Source of the DNA: Sanchytrium tribonematis
Taxonomy: Eukaryota > Sanchytriomycota > Sanchytriomycetes > Sanchytriales > Sanchytriaceae
Length of the DNA stretch: 14,820 nucleotides
Reading direction: 5' to 3'
NCBI GenBank assembly: GCA_018985235.1
Contig: JADGIG010000162.1
Location: 1-14,820, forward strand
The notes below the pieces were generated by a model. It was not told where the DNA came from and made no database searches. It was given only the letters and a program-made list of their open reading frames with translations. Numbering within the stretch: position 1 is the first letter of the stretch; each line of letters begins with the position of its first letter. This document shows, one piece after another, positions 1 to 6,995 of this stretch. The position numbers were made by a program, and so were the translations under genes.

Positions 1-589
1 CAGCTGCATTTTTAATTGTAATAAAAGCAACAGAATCTGACATGGCTCCTAGTCCGTAAAACAAATGCTTGTTATCCTCAGTGTTAAATCTAGCGAATCT
101 CCTTGTATTTTCATGCTTTATCTTGATTTCCGTATTTTGATAATAACCTGACGGCAACTTTGGTGCATTTGACCCATGCACATATATTATCATATCATTA
201 TCACTGAATGTTTTTCCTTTAAATGTTTCTACATTTAATATTTTTTCTGTTTGCCTCATATCGTCAATTACAAAATAAAATGGTATTTGGAAGTTTATTA
301 ATTTACGTTTCATCCAAAACGCCGTATCTATATTTCCAATTTGAGTGGGGCCCTTTGGTGACTTGACTAGACTGAGAGTAGTCTCAATACTTAGGCGCGT
401 TTGTTGTAGCTGTAAGGGCTCTACCGGCCATCCCACCAAACAATTTCAACTCTCGTAGAATGCTCCTTCAGCTTCTTCTGACCACCCTGACTCGGTGTCA
501 GATGTCTCATCAATAATAATTACACTATTGCATTCATCAAAGTCACTTATTTGACTTCTATCACTGTCATCGTATTCAATTAAGTCCAT
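1..589 (-). pseudogene. Unrecognised protein frame with acidic N-terminus, one in-frame TGA, open at window edge
   Basis: One reading frame runs from an ATG at 589-587 to the left edge (about 195 codons) with a single interruption, TGA at 448-446. The first 47 residues are acidic (MDLIEYDDSD, then DETSDTES). After the TGA the frame continues in clearly coding style, with FWMKRKL, MIIYVHGSNAPKLPSGYY and a stretch ending LFYGLGAMSDSVAFI at the edge. I do not recognise the family and see no catalytic motif. The start is supported by a TATA box and CCAAT box upstream. About 147 stop-free codons after the TGA in DNA this AT-rich are unlikely by chance. Alternatives to a nonsense mutation are a minute frame-preserving intron (GT at 450-449 to AG at 368-367, 84 nt, weak donor) or stop read-through. 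It could be a host gene or a transposon gene. Confidence 0.55.
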
Positions 590-634
590 AAAGAAGATTA
601 TTATTGTAAAGAACGTAATTATTTGGGGAAAAAT

Positions 635-645
635 CTTTTTATATA
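635..645 (-). promoter_or_regulatory. TATA box upstream of the 589 start codon
   Basis: On the minus strand this reads TATATAAAAAG, a near-perfect TATA box. Its 3' edge is 45 bp from the ATG at 589, which would place a transcription start about 20 bp before the ATG. Its position before the only long minus-strand frame here supports function. AT-rich DNA yields such strings by chance, so confidence comes mainly from pairing with the CCAAT box. Confidence 0.45.
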
Positions 646-690
646 GCTAATAGAAGCTTCTAGTGTCATCTCGTAACTTTCATCTAACCT

Positions 691-700
691 CTGATTGGCT
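691..700 (-). promoter_or_regulatory. CCAAT box
   Basis: The minus strand reads AGCCAATCAG, matching the NF-Y type CCAAT consensus. It lies 45 bp upstream of the TATA box and about 100 bp from the ATG at 589, a usual spacing for a polymerase II promoter. The combination suggests the edge gene had, or has, its own promoter. Confidence 0.4.
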
Positions 701-1406
701 AAATTGGGTCTTTGTACCCGATTACAAGGTGACTGTACCATACAAAGTCGATCACATGTCTTTTGTCCCAATCGGGTAAATTTTTCTGACATCTTTCCGA
801 GTTGATTTGCTTCTGATAATTAGGATCATCACCTAATTTGAAAGTAGATCCTACAGCGTTTTTTTATTTATCGCAAAAATTTTTTTTCAAATAGCTGACA
901 ATGCAAGTGATTTAAAAACAACGTATGTAACATTTGGCCATTGCGGGGCCGCACTTGCCGTAGGCGCATCTACTTCATAAAGGGAGAAACTCGTGCTTCT
1001 GCTATAGCAAACGAATCAAAGAATTAAAATCGAATCGGTCTAAAATTGACGTTTCTTTAGATCATTTGAGGAGAAAGATTTGAAAATGAATTAGAAAAAG
1101 CAGTTGGAATTAAGGTCTCTAAATAATTCTAGATCGCAGTTATATTTGCACAAAATATAGCTTTTGCATCCAGTCGTCTACTTTGCGTTTTATTTCTTGT
1201 ATATCAACCTTAGCCATCTCAACGACTTTGATATACGCCTTGACATACATCTGGTTTGTTTGTTCCTTGTTCTAAGCCTAGCAGCTGAACAAGGATTTTG
1301 TGTAATGCGGTACACGCATTTACTGTGTTGCGGATCTTTCATGTCTCAAACTAAAAGCTATCTCAAATACATCCGGCACACGTGTTGATGGTAGTTTACT
1401 AATCAA
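701..1406. other. No recognisable gene; short inverted repeat
   Basis: No coding frame with a recognisable motif was found on either strand. The 74-codon plus-strand open frame at 1164-1388 has no supporting features. An 8-bp perfect inverted repeat (ACCCGATT at 716-723, AATCGGGT at 770-777) lies just upstream of the CCAAT box and could be part of the promoter region or chance. Confidence 0.3.
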
Positions 1407-2190
1407 TATTATGCTGATTTGCCACTATTAGGGCAACTTGACGACATTCGGGACCGTTCTATGGAAATAAACAACTCGGATGACAATACAAATCCCCTTA
1501 TTTTCCTTGCCAACCAGTCAACAACTTTACCTTTTAAATAGAAAGCAATCAGATGGGGAGTTGTGATCTCTTCGGGAATTTTGAAAAAAAAACAGGGATC
1601 GCTAAACGAATTAATTTTCAAAAATGGTCTTTCATATCTCTTTGTACTTGATACTAGACCCCATGCACAAACTGACTCAATGTTTAAAAACAATCACACA
1701 ATTATTTCAAGTTGCCCAATAATATCAGATAATGTAGGACAGTCGATACTGAAAAAGAACCCTTTCAAACGAGCGCCATGCACTGTAGCTATTCAGTTAT
1801 CCCGCAACGTTTGTATCAGTGGCTTGTACTTTGCTCCCGCGTTACTATCACAGATTTGGATTTGCAATCATTTTTATTGAAAATCCTATACCTATCACAA
1901 ATTTTTAGTCATTTCTACACATCTGGCAACTTTAATGCTACATTGCAGAAATTAAGCAAATCAACAACTCATTTTTTGTTATTAGAAAGGCTGGAATAGA
2001 GTTTGCTAAACACCAAGGACTAGCGTCTTGTGATAAAGACCATACAATTACCAATGTGCCTCCCTCAACAACAGGCTTTGAGATTGAAGTCATTTTATTT
2101 CACTTGATTACCCGTCTGTCACTGACATAGACATTAAATTTACTCAATCAGGAATTAAGTGACCATTTGCCACTGGTAAAGTTTACCAGT
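1407..2190 (+). pseudogene. LINE D: decayed apurinic-type endonuclease domain of a non-LTR retrotransposon
   Basis: The fold of a LINE endonuclease can be followed through four frame changes. Frame 0 (stop TAG at 1539, then 1542-1880) gives a SLNELIF block, then VLDTR at about 1644-1658 where the family has the catalytic QET, then CISGLYFAPA, which matches the 'nvY.pP' strand. The frame at 1838-1999 gives ITDLDLQSFL and SGNFNA (1922-1939), where GDFN is expected, so the conserved Asp reads Asn. Another frame gives ITNVPPSTTGFEIEVILF, a third SLDYPSVTDI, and finally SDHLPLVKF at 2158-2184, the intact SDH catalytic motif. This order is what the family (exonuclease-endonuclease-phosphatase fold) shows. 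It is inactive: frameshifted, with altered Glu and Asp sites. The 130 nt before 1539 may be the segment preceding the domain. A hAT fragment follows immediately. Confidence 0.65.
2172..2190. repeat. 19-bp perfect palindrome with one-base centre
   Basis: ACTGGTAAAGTTTACCAGT is two 9-bp arms around a single G. It lies in the last codons of the LINE D endonuclease, a few bases from where hAT sequence begins, so it may relate to the breakpoint or be coincidental. Confidence 0.6.
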
Positions 2191-2193
2191 TAA

Positions 2194-2839
2194 ATTGGCT
2201 CTAAAGTTAATGATATTTTTGAACAAATGGTAATTAAAGATGTTAGAAAATTATACGATGTTTTAAAGGATTTCCATGAGGTCAGCATGGAGTTACAAGC
2301 TAAAGACACCACAGTGGATGCATTATCATTATTTAATCAATTGTATATCAAATATCCTCATGGAACTCCATTAGCTACTGACTATTCAAGACTGAGACTA
2401 AATAACGATTTTATTAATGGTATTGGAAAGATTCAGACACAGCAAGAATTGAATTTGTCTGATGCTGAGAAACTGGCATGCATTGCATTCTTGATACCTA
2501 AACCTGGCAGCGTTTAGGAGCGAAATAATATCATTGAAAAAGAGGAAATTAAAGAAAGTATTATTGAACTTGCAAGATCAAATGTAAACCCAAAATCCAA
2601 AGACACAGAATATCTGTTACTTGATTATATTGCTCCAACAACATGCATTGTGGAGCGTTGCTTTAGCAGTTTAAAATTAGTGCTTCTTTCTTATTTAGCT
2701 TTGTGATGAGAGAAGAAATCGCACACTTCCAGCTACAATGCAAGCTCGAGCTTTTTTAAAATTAAACAGATCGATTTGGAATTCTAAAACAGTGGAAAAA
2801 GTGTGTTCAGCAAAGAGTTCAAAAAAGAAAAAGAAATAA
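2194..2839 (+). pseudogene. hAT transposase, C-terminal third including dimerisation domain
   Basis: The frame at 2194-2706 reads through a TAG at 2515-2517. It holds the usual hAT C-terminal order: KDFHEVSMELQ, a 'YP..T.L..DY' stretch, NDFINGIGKIQ, then the dimerisation motif APTTCIVERCFSSLK (ERCF from 2653). A frameshift near 2690-2705 moves the rest to a frame beginning DERRNRTLP, followed by ARAFLKLNRSIW and a lysine-rich tail ending at TAA 2837-2839. These match the hAT (Ac/hobo/Tam3) family, whose C-terminus forms the oligomer and supplies the last catalytic Glu region. The DNA-binding BED finger and first catalytic residues are absent. Upstream sequence in the same frame is LINE endonuclease, so the left part of the transposon has been lost. 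One nonsense and one frameshift mean it is not functional. Confidence 0.85.
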
Positions 2840-2845
2840 ATTTGT

Positions 2846-3086
2846 GGTATTGAGAAACAATATATTCAGTTCCTTGGTATTGCATCGCAATACTCTAGCA
2901 ATACCTACAGTTTATGGTATTGCACTAAAGTACTATATTCAATAGAATTGTGAGTATTGCAGGTATTGGTTACTTTTTTGAATTCAGGTATTGGTATTGC
3001 TAATTTTTGAAAAAGAAGTATTGGGTATTGCAAAATCCCAAAAGTTCTAGCAATACCTTTTGCAATATTTTTTGGACGGGTATTGC
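2846..3086. repeat. Array of GGTATTGC subterminal repeats in both orientations
   Basis: The octamer GGTATTGC or its complement occurs exactly or with one or two changes at least 14 times in 241 bp. Exact forward copies start at 2876, 2916, 2993, 3024 and 3079; exact reverse copies (GCAATACC) start at 2898 and 3050. Variants start at 2846, 2887, 2953, 2962, 2987, 3017 and 3062. Two pairs overlap by one base (2987/2993 and 3017/3024). The octamer was not seen elsewhere in the window. hAT elements such as Ac, Tam3 and Hermes bear short repeats just inside their termini that bind transposase. Position and density suggest the same role here. Confidence 0.85.
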
Positions 3087-3098
3087 ACGGTCACACTG
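3081..3098 (-). repeat. hAT right terminal inverted repeat (candidate)
   Basis: Read inward on the minus strand the terminus begins CAGTGTGACCGTGCAATA, consistent with hAT TIRs. It overlaps the last GGTATTGC octamer. The adjacent outer octamer TTGTAAAC (3099-3106) is the likely target duplication, but the left copy is missing, so the exact boundary is inferred. Confidence 0.6.
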
Positions 3099-3123
3099 TT
3101 GTAAACACAACTCAATTACCTAG

Positions 3124-3568
3124 GGCGCAGATCTTTCCTTTAATGAACCAAATTACAGATTTCATTTATTATCAAAGGAAAATGCTTTACTAAACAATAA
3201 TATAAACTACAAGCAACTATATCAAAATGTGTTAGAGATAAACCCATCAACAATAGTCATGCTTCAACAATTTGATTTTTCAACATCAGAGGCATTAAAT
3301 CAAGCCCTCGATCAATCCATAGGAATGCGTACGGCCCCAAGATCAAAGTCTTTTCCATTTCTGAATTTCTTCAAGGTCTATCAAATTCATTATTTCTAGT
3401 CCACTAGAATAATACTCCATTTATCGTGACTTCTCAAACAAAGTGAAAAGAATGAGCAAATTCGCTACAAAACTACAAACAAATGACATCAACTCACATG
3501 TAATGCAGTTTAATCGTCATTTCACAAAGCATGACGCACCCATACCACTTCGATATTATCTGGACTAA
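3124..3568 (+). pseudogene. Broken plus-strand frame, possibly the endonuclease-RT linker of LINE D
   Basis: An open frame at 3124-3399 (91 codons, no early ATG, preceded by TAG at 3121) contains NINYKQLYQNVLEINPSTI and SEALNQALDQSIGMRTAPRS. A shifted frame at 3413-3568 contains NKVKRMSKFATKLQTND. No catalytic motif is present. In LINEs the segment between endonuclease and RT commonly has this character: helical, a basic '..aP..k..P' passage, then an Arg/Lys-rich helix. It begins 18-26 bases after the hAT right end and is on the same strand as the LINE D endonuclease. I therefore infer that it is the continuation of that element across the hAT insertion. It could instead be an unrelated fragment. 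The shifted frame runs on to 3745 but there overlaps minus-strand RT sequence, so I stop it at 3568. Confidence 0.35.
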
Positions 3569-3599
3569 TGCGTTGATAGAGTTATCAACCTCAAAGTGA

Positions 3600-3905
3600 T
3601 ATGTTCTGTTAAACCACTCATAAAATCCAATACAAGTTATTTATTAATTCCAATGACTTCTTTTATAATCACTCTTAATAAGTGGCTCTTTTGTGGAAAA
3701 TTAAAATTTGTTGAGATTGGCAAGAAATCCATGCCTGCTAAGTAAAATTGAGTATCTGATGAGTTACACTATGTAATACTTAATAGCTCCTCGCTAATAT
3801 TAGAACATCATCAGCGTAAATAAATAAGTATCCCCTGATATTTTGGTTATGATAGTGTGCTTAAATGTGGTCTCAATAGTTTCTATACTTAAATATAAGT
3901 AATGC
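3600..3905 (-). pseudogene. LINE C: decayed reverse transcriptase palm with YADD box
   Basis: The minus strand contains GYLFIYADDVLILARS, the RT catalytic box, with YADD at 3818-3807. Before it stands a degraded DALLIFKYRNY block fitting 'spLLFn.Yi' with in-frame stops. After it comes an ILNFT...AWISCQSQQILIF passage where LINE RTs have 'gL.in..Kt'. There are at least five stop codons across the fragment. The RT domains that should precede this (RPISLL and LDl..AFD) were not found in the DNA upstream, so only the palm survives. The catalytic aspartates are intact although the frame is dead. Confidence 0.65.
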
Positions 3906-4010
3906 ATCTCTTATTAGTTCTGCAGATTTGGTGGTCACTAAAAGTGGCCAATTTCGACTGTTGCTGTGAAAGTGATTGGCTTGATAATTTCTGGTTAGTT
4001 CCAAGTCACA

Positions 4011-4461
4011 TTAAAAGTGATTTGGTGCTTGAGTATTTTTTCTTAGGCGACAAAGTTCAATAAAGCACTTGTTGGCAATATTTTCATTATTTTGTAGACA
4101 GTTCTTAAAATCGTGTCTTTTTTGTTCTGCTGTTAATTTGCGCATTTTGACATCAATTAGCTTAAGTTCTTTTTTAATTTAGTTATTTGAGAAGCAGACT
4201 GGTGTTTTTCCTGAGTTTTTTTCTCAGCTGATTTCTTTTTTTGGGCCAGATTTGAGATATTTGTGTCGTGTGAAAACAGCGAAACAATTTTCAGAATATC
4301 TTTAGTTCCAAGTATCTTAATGCTTGATTATTGCGTAATTGCACTACTTATAGAGTCCCATTATTCAGTAGTGGACGATGTATTGCAAATTCCTTGCATT
4401 TTTTTAAACTTGTTCCACCAGATTTGTTAGAAAGCAATGTAAATTGAGGGGCTTGCAGTTT
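4011..4461 (-). pseudogene. Broken coding block with lysine-rich probable coiled coil (LINE C, ORF1-like)
   Basis: Several minus-strand frames are coding in character: NKSGGTSLKKCKEFAIHRP (directly after a TAG ending the previous block), then TKDILKIVSLFSHDTNISN followed by a Lys/Gln/Glu-rich stretch (KKKSAEKKTQEKHQ), then in another frame IDVKMRKLTAEQKRHDF and ANKCFIELCRLRKNTQ, ending at TAA 4013-4011. The charged, heptad-like composition suggests a coiled coil, which is common in LINE ORF1 proteins. No enzymatic motif is seen. It lies between the LINE C palm and two further blocks on the same strand, which is the reason for grouping them. Confidence 0.35.
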
Positions 4462-4873
4462 CTAAATTTCAATCAGTTTCAGAACATTCTCCGATTTTGA
4501 TCGCAGTTGGTCTACATATAATACTGTTTGATACGATACGATATTCATAAAACTACCATCCAAAATCGCGTCTAGACTTTTAACGCTCTGCTCTTTTCTC
4601 CAGTTGTCTGGAATTACAGCATGTTTTAACTTAAAATTAGTAAACTTGCGAAATTCTATTTGAGAAGAAGCAGCATCAAATCTATGAAAACCAATGACAC
4701 AAGAAAGATCAGCCAATTACTCGTCTTCAGTCAAGCGTCTATTCAGAATCATCAATTTTTGAATTAATGGACCAGCATGAAAAATATTCTCTTTTTCAGC
4801 CCCAGTTTCGGGTGAAAGACTATTTTTAAGTTGATCATTCAAAGAAGCAACAAAATCGTCATATGAAAGAGAT
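4462..4873 (-). pseudogene. Unrecognised broken protein frame (LINE C region)
   Basis: One minus-strand frame from 4873 to 4462 is interrupted only by TAA at 4719-4717. It contains SYDDFVASLNDQLKNSLSP, PLIQKLMILNRRLTEDE, then after the stop LSCVIGFHRFDAASS and a region with DAILDGSFMNIVSYQT. It stops at TAG 4464-4462, and the same frame continues as the next block. A short coding-like passage in another frame (about 4955-4865) seems to link it to the upstream block by a frameshift. I know no family for it. It may be the middle of an ORF1 or gag-like protein, judging only by position and lack of catalytic motifs. Confidence 0.4.
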
Positions 4874-4975
4874 TTAAGATGTTACTAATTGCACTACTGC
4901 GATGTGTCAATGGTTGCTTGAATGGACTTGTGCATGCGATGTCAATAAATTGACCTTAAAGCTATACCGTTTCAA

Positions 4976-5541
4976 TTATAGTCGCTTCATGACATGTATT
5001 GGGACAGTACATATTATAAATCCATCAGATTTTAACAAATCTAATAGTAGATACAATGAATGATACTTCTCGATTGATGTATTCATTTTTGAGGTAATTT
5101 GACTTTCCAATTGAGCTTGAGGCGTCTCATTGACTCGATCTGTAACGGATGGGGTATCTGTATTTTTAAAGTCATCTTGATTTCCAATTTCACTGTCCAT
5201 GTCTAATATTTGAATATCAGAGTTGATAGCTGCTAATTTCTCACTGCTGCCTGAGCTACAAGTGGCAAATTTAGACCATTTGATCGATCGACGAATTCCC
5301 ATTCGGGGAACTTTCCTCCATGTGTTTGTATTCTGCTCCAGTAGTTTTATTATTTCGCCCTACCTCTTGATAATGACTCTGCCTCCCAGCGCAAACCTGG
5401 TTGCTTTCTTTTCAATGCGTCGTAGATTAGATTATAATTGGTTACGTGGCTTTTCCATGTAGTATCGGTAATGTCAATTTGATTGTCAATTAAGAAGTCT
5501 CGCAGTGCCTCACAATACTCTCTGATCTCGGTTGGGTCCAT
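4976..5541 (-). pseudogene. N-terminal part of an unrecognised protein, one frameshift (LINE C region)
   Basis: The frame starts at ATG 5541-5539 (MDPTEIREYCEALRDF) and ends in two stops at 5352-5347. A one-base shift just before them opens a longer frame, EIIKLLEQNTNTWRKVPR onward, to 4976. Together they would make a protein of about 185 residues: helical N-terminus, a basic patch (RMGIRRSIKWSK), then an acidic Ser/Thr/Asp-rich linker (DMDSEIGNQDD, NTDTPSVTDR) and a hydrophobic helix near the end. There are stops in frame upstream of the ATG, so this start is likely. The family is not recognised. A splice-acceptor-like sequence lies 24 bases upstream of the ATG. Confidence 0.45.
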
Positions 5542-5564
5542 TTATTTAACTGAATCACTTGCCC

Positions 5565-5861
5565 CTAGAAGATAAATAAAAAATACTATTAAGGTCGTTT
5601 ATTTTGGATTTATTTACCCAATTTAAAGCCTGCTCCAAAATACATTACTACCAAAACAATGTTGAATGATATTATAGATGTTCTCATTTCAAAAGATTTT
5701 CTTGTAAACAAAGATTTTAAATTCTTTCTGTTTTGAGTTCCAACGCCCATGGCAATCTCGAAAATTTAAATAAAGTTGGGATTGAGACTCACTATCAAAC
5801 AATTAAAAGGATATAATTATTTACCGCCTAAAGTACATTGAAAACTACACGAATGACTTAC
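5565..5861 (-). other. Candidate intron in the 5' untranslated region of the 5541 frame
   Basis: On the minus strand a strong donor (CCAA then GTAAGT, GT at 5861-5860) and a strong acceptor (polypyrimidine run ending TTTATCTTCTAG, AG at 5566-5565) bracket 297 nt. Splicing would leave 23 nt of leader before the ATG at 5541. No reading frame tests this, since stops precede the ATG in the leader. If real, it would argue for a host gene instead of a LINE ORF1. Confidence 0.25.
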
Positions 5862-5904
5862 TTGGGTCAATTGCAAGCTTTTGGGGTATTCAAATCATTT
5901 TAGT

Positions 5905-6257
5905 TCAGCCAATACTACAGTCAATACTGATACGGAAGTGAAAATTTACCGTAAAAACACACGGTGAATTTACAAACAATGGTAACTGTAAACTAACTGA
6001 AAATAAAATTTTCAACAATATGCAGTGTAAAACCAATGATTCTGTCTTCACTGTTTGTAGCGTTTTGCAACGCATCATTTTTAATTTGAAAAACAAATTT
6101 GACATGTAAACCAAATTGATTGTACCGCGATGAGTGATTTCAACTATTTGATCAAGAGCTCGATCTGTGGTCACGAATCTACTTTATCAATTCCGTTTAA
6201 AAATTGACAATACATCTCATTCCACCCATTTTCATCTTTTGACTCCGCTTGCGGCAT
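5905..6257 (-). pseudogene. Unclassified broken coding frame
   Basis: An ATG at 6257-6255 opens 28 codons (MPQAESKDENGWNEMYC and on) ending at TGA 6173-6171. A shifted frame across that stop continues TTDRALDQIVEITHRG and stays open to 5905 (about 90 codons), becoming hydrophobic. The first 45 or so residues look coding; the rest could be fortuitous. No family is recognised. It may be a further transposon scrap or a relic exon. Confidence 0.25.
5942..5971. repeat. Inverted repeat, 11-bp arms (10 of 11 matching)
   Basis: AAATTTACCGT (5942-5952) and ACGGTGAATTT (5961-5971) pair with one mismatch around an 8-base loop. There are no flanking duplications that would make it a transposon end, and no T-run to suggest a terminator. 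Confidence 0.4.
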
Positions 6258-6690
6258 TTAGATCAATTTATCTAAACTGTTATAGGATTTGTCAAATATC
6301 GAGATCACAATTTATGTAAATCTGTTTTATAAAATATATGCTTGTTGTAAATGTATTTATTCTGTGAATTAATTTTTGTTCATAAATGACATCGCTTCGG
6401 TCTAAAATTCCTAAATAATTACAATTTAAATAATATTGAAAATAACTGGATGCTGCTACAATTGCTGTTGATTGTATTTTTCCGCCAATCTACTGATCTC
6501 AATTGGACTAGATGGATTGATTGGTGCTTCCATGTTGAAGAATAATATACAAAGATTGTAAATGTTGTTTACAAGTAATTACTGGCAAATGGCTATTTTC
6601 AGGTAATAAATCAGACTAGATGATTAAAAGTACACTGAAACTTCACATGAGTGCTTTATGGCATATTCCAATGTTAAATTGTGAAAGTCG
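6258..6690. other. Mostly non-coding; one tiny minus-strand ORF with good Kozak context
   Basis: The only item of note is ATG at 6533-6531 on the minus strand in the context CAACATGG. It opens 25 codons (MEAPINPSSPIEISRLAE and on) ending at TAG 6458-6456. It could be a relic first exon or chance. Otherwise AT-rich sequence without recognisable features. Confidence 0.2.
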
Positions 6691-6807
6691 ATGGAAGCCA
6701 GCTATCCGGGTGACTTGAACATCGGATTATGCAAGGGAGATCCACGTGTTCAATCGCAACTTAATCATTCTAAATTTGCAAAATATGTTGATCCAATGAA
6801 ATATTGA
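6691..6807 (+). CDS. Short ORF of unknown function in a CpG-rich patch
   Basis: ATG at 6691 opens 38 codons (MEASYPGDLNIGLCKGDPR and on) ending at TGA 6805-6807. The same frame continues another 24 codons into the tandem repeat before a TAG. Base composition is nearer 45% GC than the roughly one-third typical of the window. Composition is the main reason to list it. No homologue or motif is recognised, and it may be part of a larger broken gene or not a gene at all. Confidence 0.2.
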   Translation: MEASYPGDLNIGLCKGDPRVQSQLNHSKFAKYVDPMKY

Positions 6808-6831
6808 ATCCTGTGGCAATCAAAGTCGTGC

Positions 6832-6961
6832 TTTCAGGCGCTACTCGTTCGGGGGTGGTACTCTGTTCAAATATAGATTGTTTTTGAAAGTCTTGTTTTC
6901 TGGCGCGCCTCGTTCGAAGGTGGTACTCTGTTCAAATATAGATTGTTTTTGTTAAGTCTCT
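6832..6961. repeat. 65-bp tandem duplication, CpG-rich left half
   Basis: Copies at 6832-6896 and 6897-6961 share an identical 33-bp core (6854-6886 and 6919-6951) that includes GGTGGTACTCTG and ATAGATTG. The left part of each copy is a diverged, CpG-rich block containing GGCGC and CTCGTTCG. A degenerate third start may follow at about 6965 (TTTTAGCAGCTTGTTC). The 65-bp period is not a multiple of three, so it is unlikely to be an in-frame protein repeat. Confidence 0.85.
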
Positions 6962-6995
6962 GTCTTTTAGCAGCTTGTTCACTAGAAGCGGGTGA

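Larger units (their letters stand above)
2194..3098 (+). mobile_element. hAT transposon remnant: right half with subterminal repeats and right TIR
   Basis: The unit consists of a broken transposase (2194-2839), a 250-bp non-coding right flank rich in GGTATTGC repeats, and an end at 3092-3098 reading CACACTG. In reverse complement the end is CAGTGTGACC, fitting hAT termini that start CAGTG/CAGRG. The 8 bp outside it (3099-3106, TTGTAAAC) are the candidate target-site duplication. No matching left terminus was found upstream, so the element appears truncated on the left or rearranged. Confidence 0.75.

Noticed and set aside
1409-1693. Minus-strand 94-codon frame with a FYLKGKVVDWLARK passage resembling a gag motif
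   Set aside because: It lies antisense to the LINE D endonuclease, whose downstream motifs are on the plus strand, so it is most likely a shadow frame.
2846-3086. CRISPR-like array
   Set aside because: The repeated unit is only 8 bp, occurs in both orientations with irregular spacing and overlaps itself, and lies inside a hAT transposon in eukaryotic DNA.
3569-3745. Plus-strand 58-codon continuation of the LINE D linker frame
   Set aside because: It overlaps the minus-strand RT palm, for which the YADD motif is far stronger evidence; treated as a shadow.
6905-6925. tRNA-like B box (CGTTCGAAGG)
   Set aside because: The trailing C residues required by the B box are missing, no A box lies at the right distance and no cloverleaf could be drawn.
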